Under the pieces are notes generated by a model, which was not told the DNA's origin, ran no database searches, and saw only the letters and a program-made list of their open reading frames with translations. Position numbers and translations under genes: made by a program. Of a DNA stretch of 64,000 nt, positions 58,873 to 64,000 are shown one piece after another (positions within the stretch are counted from its first letter, which is position 1; each line of letters opens with the position of its first letter). The DNA lies in the NCBI GenBank assembly GCA_029582165.1, contig CM055876.1, positions 14,507,001 through 14,571,000 on the forward strand, given 5' to 3'. Source of the DNA: Portulaca oleracea. Lineage: Eukaryota > Streptophyta > Magnoliopsida > Caryophyllales > Portulacaceae.

Positions 58873-59671
58873 TGAAATAACCCTAGAGGGGGGTGATTAG
58901 GGTTATGTAAATAATTCTACACTTCAATCAACACAACTCGGTTAATAGCACTTTTATATAATCAAAGATACTTCTTTAGTGAATAATTAAAAGTGCTTAA
59001 AAGGAAGAGGTTACAACTCAGCTCGACAGAGAACTTATGAGGTCCTCAATTGGCCTACCAGAATTGAAGACGCAACAGACGCCTTCCGGATTAGAGGCCT
59101 CACAGTGGAGGCGATTACAACCAGTGACCTCACTTGACAGAGAGGTACTTATCTAACTTCAAGTTCACGACCTTAGAGGTCCTCACCAGTTTAACCACTG
59201 GTTACAACAAAAGCTCACCACTACAATAATGGTTACACTTAGACTATTCACTCAATATTCCTACACTCAGAACTTTCTTTCACAAAGTTCCTACTACTGA
59301 TTTTCTTGCATGGAAATCAATACTCTTAAATGTACGTATGCAGCCGTATATATATATTTGGGAGTTGGAGGTAGCAACGAATTCTTTATTCTCCAAGGGA
59401 TAGTTTCCATTCTTGAGCTCTCTTCCAAATCTTCTTGGTTTCCTTTATTTGCTTTCCATAAGGATGATATCTGGAAATTAGGAAGGTATCGATTATTGTA
59501 TGAGATCATGTAGAATAATAGAAAGTACATTTTAGGGTTTGTATAATATACTTCCCTAAATTTCTGTCTTTCAAACAAAACCTTGATGCTGTCGTTGGAG
59601 GTCCTCGGAGTTTATTACAATGAGGTCCTCAGTGCTTTTTGTGATGAGGTCCTCAGAGTTGAGATTCTTCA
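58873..59671 (-). repeat. Array LTR 10, 799 bp
   Basis: Shares TTTAGTGAATAATT with LTRs 9 and 11. The adjacent interior reads ATCTCCCCCTATTTGATTG, intermediate between units 1-7 and units 8-9. Confidence 0.92.
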
Positions 59672-60030
59672 ATCTCCCCCTATTTGATTGAAAGACAAAA
59701 CTTCCTGGATGCTGCTTCTATACATGCATTCTCAATGTACAGCAAATATGGACAATAGATGCAACAATACATTCTTAAAATAGAGTATCATATAGTAGCA
59801 AGCAACAGTTCACCATATTGTTTCGGTTATAGACCAAGGATATCTCCCCCTTTTTGTCTTTCGGACAGAAGGGAATCAGGAGAGTACAAGTACTAAATTG
59901 TGTAGCAAAAAAAAAACAGAGGAAGAGGGAGAGGAAGAAGAAGGGATAGGAGGAAAGGAGATGATGAGGACACCTTCACCAGGCCCTAATTAAATTTTAA
60001 GGTGCCCGAGAGGCCATGCTGATGAGGACA

Positions 60031-61148
60031 TCAGAGGTCCAGGCATTTAGTGAGTTGACGAACCTGGGAGGAGGAGAGAGACCACATGTAGGGAGGATGG
60101 ATGATAGGATTCCCCCTCAATTTGACAGCTTGCGCATAGGTTGAGGTCCTCATAGTAGACGACTCCCCCTCAAATGGTGCGGGTGGTGTTGTTTCACGAC
60201 CTTCCCAATGTCTAGGATCTTGTCTTGAATTTTGTCTCCAAAGGTCACTCATGCATTCTTGATGATTTTCAGTTTGAAGAGCTTGGTTGGATCTTTGTGT
60301 TTAAGGCACACCTGTAATAGAAGACACTATACCTTTCTTGGTCTCTGACCAAAGATGAGATCGTTGAAATGAGGCCTTTGGGACCCAGATTTTAGTAATG
60401 CACGGAGGTCTGGTTCCTTTAGACAGCGGATTTGATGAGGTCCTTATTTTATTTTCTGTAGGAGGTCCTCTGAGAGGCGAAATGTTTGGGACAGGAAGGA
60501 GATGTCCTTTGTTTGCATGGAATGGAGGACTTTTGGACCGATAGTTTTTGAGAGGTGTGTATTGGGTGTGGGAAGGAGAGGTCCTCTGGGAGGATGATTT
60601 GTAGGAATTTTGGTCCGAGGTTGAGAAGAGGGGGTTGTGGAGACTAGTTTGCTTTGGTAAGGATGGGAATTATTGACTGCGTCATTGGATAATTGAGTGA
60701 TAGTTTTATAGAAGTCTTCGACCTCAAGAGACAGTCTATTGCTTTCTGTGAACAGGAGGTCATTTTGAGAGTTTAGGCTTTTTATGGCCTCACAGAGACT
60801 TTGAACATGGTTGGTAAGGTGCTTGATTCTTTCTATCAAGGATTTAGAGTATTTAAAAAAATGCATACACTTATGAACAAGATGTAATGGTGAAAGATTA
60901 AGCAGGTCATCAATGTTTACCTCGTCATGAGATGAGGTTGGATCTTGATCCTCACTTGTGTTTGCCATCAGACGTACATTTGTTATTTCTTCTACCTCAC
61001 TGTGGCCTTCTCTGGAATCACTATCACTCTATGTTGCCATCATTGCCTCATGGTTATGCCGTTGAGGTCGACTTTTTCTCTTGTCTTTGTTTCTTATGGC
61101 GTGAGGGCAATCCTTCATAAGGTGTTTTGAGCTGCCACAAACAAAACA
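60031..61148 (-). pseudogene. Unit 10 gag, C-terminal half
   Basis: Intact knuckle near 61106-61148, then the same TAG for Trp as in unit 9 (near 61028). Open 60968-60444 with the Pro-rich deletions of unit 9. Tail 60252-60031. Confidence 0.8.
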
Positions 61149-61189
61149 AGTGAATGTGTCATCATCTTTTCCTAATGAGGACTTACCTT

Positions 61190-62032
61190 TTAGGTTGCTT
61201 TTTTGTTTTGTCCATCCTTGATGTATCCTCGAAAGGTTAGATTTTTATTATATAATCTTCTGAACCCTCTAGCCATCATTGCCATTGTACCTTCCTCCTC
61301 ATCATCATCTGACTCACTGTCAGATTTACATACTGCCTTGAGGGAAATTTCCTTGGGTTCTGAGAGGTCATTCAATTGGATCTCATAGGCCAATAGTTTT
61401 CCAATGAGTTCCTCCAGCTTGAGGGCCTTGAGATCTTGAGCTTCTTCAATGGCTGTGACTTTTAGACCCCATTTTCTTCTGGGCAGACATCGGAGGACCT
61501 TTCTAATTTGTTCCTTATTTGGGTAGGTTTTTCCCAGAGATATGAGGTGGTTGGTGATGCTGCTGAATCTTTTGAACATCTCTTCAATAGTCTCATTTTC
61601 TTTCATTCTGAAGGCCTCATACTTCTGGACAAGGATATCTACTTTGGTGTCCTTGACTTGACTTGTGCCTTCATATGAGGTTATCAAGTAATCCCAAACC
61701 TGTTTCGCAGTTTCAGAATCAGATACACGTTAAAAATCATTCGAATTTAAACTGCAATAAATAAAGTTTAGGGCATGAGTATTTTTTCTCAATTGCTCCA
61801 ACTCTTTCTTGATCATTTCAGATCTTTTCTTTGGGACATCTTGACCAGCACTGTTCTTCTTCGTGGGAGTAGGATAATCTCCCTCGGTAACCACAGTCCA
61901 GAGGTCCTCATCTTTGTCCTTGAGGAAGATTTCCGTTTGCCTTTTCCATATTCTATAATTTTCTACAGTGAGGAGAGGTGCTCTTGTCCATTAGCGTCCT
62001 TGAGGAGCTTCGGTTGTGTTGAGGCCGGCCAT
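61190..62032 (-). pseudogene. Unit 10 gag, N-terminal half
   Basis: ATG at 62032. TAA replaces Ser in the GRSWTR motif (near 61992), so the frame closes after about a dozen codons. Shared TAA at 61730-61732. The second half is open to 61190. Confidence 0.83.
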
Positions 62033-62089
62033 GATCTTTACCACGAGTTGTTAGACTCTTGAGATCTGTGGACCTGCTCTGATACCAAT

Positions 62090-62631
62090 TGAAATAACCC
62101 TAGAGGGGGGGTGATTAGGGTTATGTAAATAATTCTACACTTCAATCAACACAACTCGGTTAATAGCACTTTTATATAATCAAAGATACTTCTTTAGTGA
62201 ATAATTAAAAGTGCTTAAAAGGAGGAGGTTACAACTCAGCTTGACAGAGAACTTATGAGGTCCTCAATTGGCCTACCAGAATTGAAGACGCAGCAGACGC
62301 CTTCCGGATTAGAGGCCTCACAGTGGAGGCGATTACAACCAGTGACCTCACTTGACAGAGAGGCACTTATCTAACTTCAAGTTCACGACCTTAGAGGTCC
62401 TCACCAGTTTAACCACTGGTTACAACAAAAGCTCACCACTACAATAATGGTTACACTCAGAATATTCACTCAATATTCCTACACTCAGAACTTTCTTTCA
62501 CAAAGTTCCTACTACTGATTTTCTTGCTTGGAAATCAATACTCTTCAATGTAGGTATGCAGTCGTATATATATATTTGGGAGTTGGAGGCAGCAACGACT
62601 TCTTTATTCTCCAAGGGATAGTCTCCATTCT
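62090..62631 (-). repeat. Array LTR 11, truncated (542 bp)
   Basis: TGAAATAACC to ATAGTCTCCATTCT, then similarity to the other LTRs stops at about 62631 and Copia C gag sequence follows. About 255 bp of U3 are missing, so no second target duplication for the array can be seen. Confidence 0.9.
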
Positions 62632-63360
62632 ATATACCCTTGGTAACCACCTCTAACCAATGGTCTAAGTTTGTGAATCGAAGGTTGATATTTACTTGTA
62701 CAACATTACAAAATCTTCAAGATGGACATCAAATGGAGAATCCATCAAGGACATGTACAAACAATTATCATACATCGCCAACAATCTCATGTCCTCGGGT
62801 AAATCTCACACAAATGAAGAAAATATGACAAAGATTCTAAAGTGTCTTCCGAAGAAATTAAAAATGAGAACTCAAGGTCAACGCAATTGAACGGGAACAA
62901 GGCTTGAAAGTCTTGAAGTTCGATGACCTCATCGGGAAACTATTAACCCATGAGATTCACCTACAAGATAATAATGAGCATTTAAGGATCAGGAATAGAT
63001 GTAGCCTTGAAAAGTGCCAATGATCCTCGGAAACAACAAGGAGCAAAATCAAAGACGAAGAAGAAAAAAGATCCCTTGGATATGATCATGAGAGACTTCA
63101 TGAAAATGATGAAGGAGCACCCCATCTTCAAAGAGTTATGCAAAGAATCAATCACAAAACAAAGGCCTCGAAAATCCAAAGGATGGAACTAATCTTCCTT
63201 TTTGCTATGTTTGTTTTCGTCCAAGACATGAGACCAAGGACTGCCCTACCATTAAAGAGAAGGATAATAAGCCAACTGGTGAAACTTGGAGTGATGTAGA
63301 TGATAATGGAAGCAAAGTTAAAACTTTCTACATCGGTGTCATGGCCTAGGACAACTCCCA
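62632..63360 (+). pseudogene. Copia C gag, middle and zinc knuckle
   Basis: Plus strand, opposite to the array. Readings include KDMYKQLSYIANNLMSSGKS, then HTNEENMTKILKCLPKK and FDDLIGKLLTHEIHLQDN, the UBN2 pattern also found in the array gag but clearly diverged from it. KKKKDPLDMIMRDFMKMM and a knuckle CYVCFRPRHETKDC (about 63209-63250) follow. Stops and frame changes occur near 62888, 62960-62990 and 63190. The N-terminal 100 or so residues are missing at the junction with LTR 11. Confidence 0.8.
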
Positions 63361-64000
63361 AAGTGATTAGAAAAAAAAAATTAGAAGAGGTAACCCTTGA
63401 TTATCTTCTCACCTTTACTAAGGAACACTTAGAAAATGGTTAAGCTAAAACTTATTACTTACGAGAACAAGTATCTTTCTAAAATTAGTCCCTCAAGGAG
63501 ATCATCAAAGATCTAAAATAGTCAAATTTAAAGTACAAGCAACGTGTGATAGTCTCACCTCTATGATTGACACAATTGAGATTGAAAAATATGATCTCAA
63601 GGATAATTATGGGGATATTGTCCTGAAGTAAGTAAAACACCTAAATTAGATTCTTTGATAAAGCCAATGTTCTAAGAAAGAAGCAAAATAAACCAATCCC
63701 TAGCAAGGAGCAAACTGCCACCAATGGCATTTTGTCCCTCAAAGGTAACCGACTAGAACCAATCATCAATGACGACATAACGACCTTGACATAAGGTACC
63801 AATTAAGGTCACATATTCCATTCAAGGCACCATGGACGACATAACAACTTTGATAGAGAGTACAAAGGTTAATCTCCCAATTCCAAAGATAATAACAAAT
63901 TAGGCCAATGTGATTACTCCATTAATTATCACCCTCAAATTGTAAAGGTTTGGGCTCCAAAAGGAACAAGGCTTTCTAACATGATTTCTACAAGTAGTTA
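63361..64000 (+). pseudogene. Copia C gag tail toward protease
   Basis: No long frame remains. Fragments such as KLKLITYENKYLSKISPS suggest the coiled-coil tail. NYHPQIVKVWAPKGTRLSN near 63915-63980 resembles the segment just before the protease in this copia group; compare KIWVPKATF in the array. The element continues past the window. Confidence 0.6.

Larger units (their letters stand above)
30246..62631 (-). mobile_element. Tandem array of ten gag-only copia retrotransposon units
   Basis: Eleven LTRs alternate with ten interiors, all in the same orientation. LTR starts lie at 30246, 33471, 36702, 39923, 43143, 46380, 49499, 52467, 55655, 58873 and 62090, giving unit lengths of 3225, 3231, 3221, 3220, 3237, 3119, 2968, 3188, 3218 and 3217 bp. 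Each interior has, on the minus strand, a PBS (TGGTATCAGAGC), gag with UBN2-type capsid, zinc knuckle and coiled-coil/Pro-rich tail, a short protease remnant, purine-rich tracts and a PPT. No RT, RNase H or integrase is present in any unit. This fits non-autonomous elements that keep only gag (TR-GAG type). The array is flanked by Copia C; its right end is broken inside the eleventh LTR. Confidence 0.95.

Noticed and set aside
30246..62631. Array as a tandem cluster of host genes
   Set aside because: Each repeat contains an LTR, PBS, PPT and gag domains, so it is a retrotransposon array.

Overview
The window is plant nuclear DNA, probably from an angiosperm; the species cannot be named from it. 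It is AT-rich intergenic sequence packed with nested transposable elements: Ty3/gypsy and Ty1/copia retrotransposons with initiator-Met tRNA primer sites, hAT, CACTA, Tourist-like and Stowaway-like DNA elements, and a tRNA-type SINE. No intact host gene was found. The only host-gene trace is one isolated exon resembling ent-copalyl diphosphate synthase (22232-22352, minus).

Left part (1-12380): the 3' exons of a decayed hAT transposase gene (1-1441) and its probable terminal region (to about 1811) abut a copia fragment (Copia A, plus). Copia A is split by Gypsy A (2821-11966, minus), which still shows LTRs, PBS, PPT and a near-matching 5-bp target duplication. Gypsy A is itself split inside its gag zinc knuckle by a 2.4-kb solo LTR (7235-9656) with a perfect AGTAG duplication. 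This is three levels of nesting.

Middle part (12381-25667): AT-rich DNA with the 3' end of a CACTA element (to 14892) and two copies of an uncharacterised MITE-like family (14894-15250 and 23396-23757). Copia B (15864-21394) is complete from LTR to LTR but dead; it carries a SINE in its left LTR and a 676-bp non-autonomous hAT element in pol, each with a clear target duplication. A Tourist-like MITE (21638-21888) and the synthase exon relic follow.

Right part (about 24950-64000): a plus-strand copia element (Copia C) begins with an LTR end and PBS. It is interrupted in its leader by Gypsy B (25707-30179, minus, TSD ACTGT, internally deleted). It is interrupted again at the start of gag by the most striking feature of the window. 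This is a head-to-tail array of ten units of about 3.2 kb (30246-62631, minus), each an LTR of about 0.8 kb plus a 2.2-2.4-kb interior coding only gag and a scrap of protease. The pattern is LTR-interior-LTR-interior ending in an eleventh, truncated LTR. It is a gag-only, non-autonomous copia derivative amplified in tandem. All ten copies carry the same in-frame TAA inside gag, and variant sharing among copies is mosaic. Copia C gag resumes after the array (62632 to the window end).
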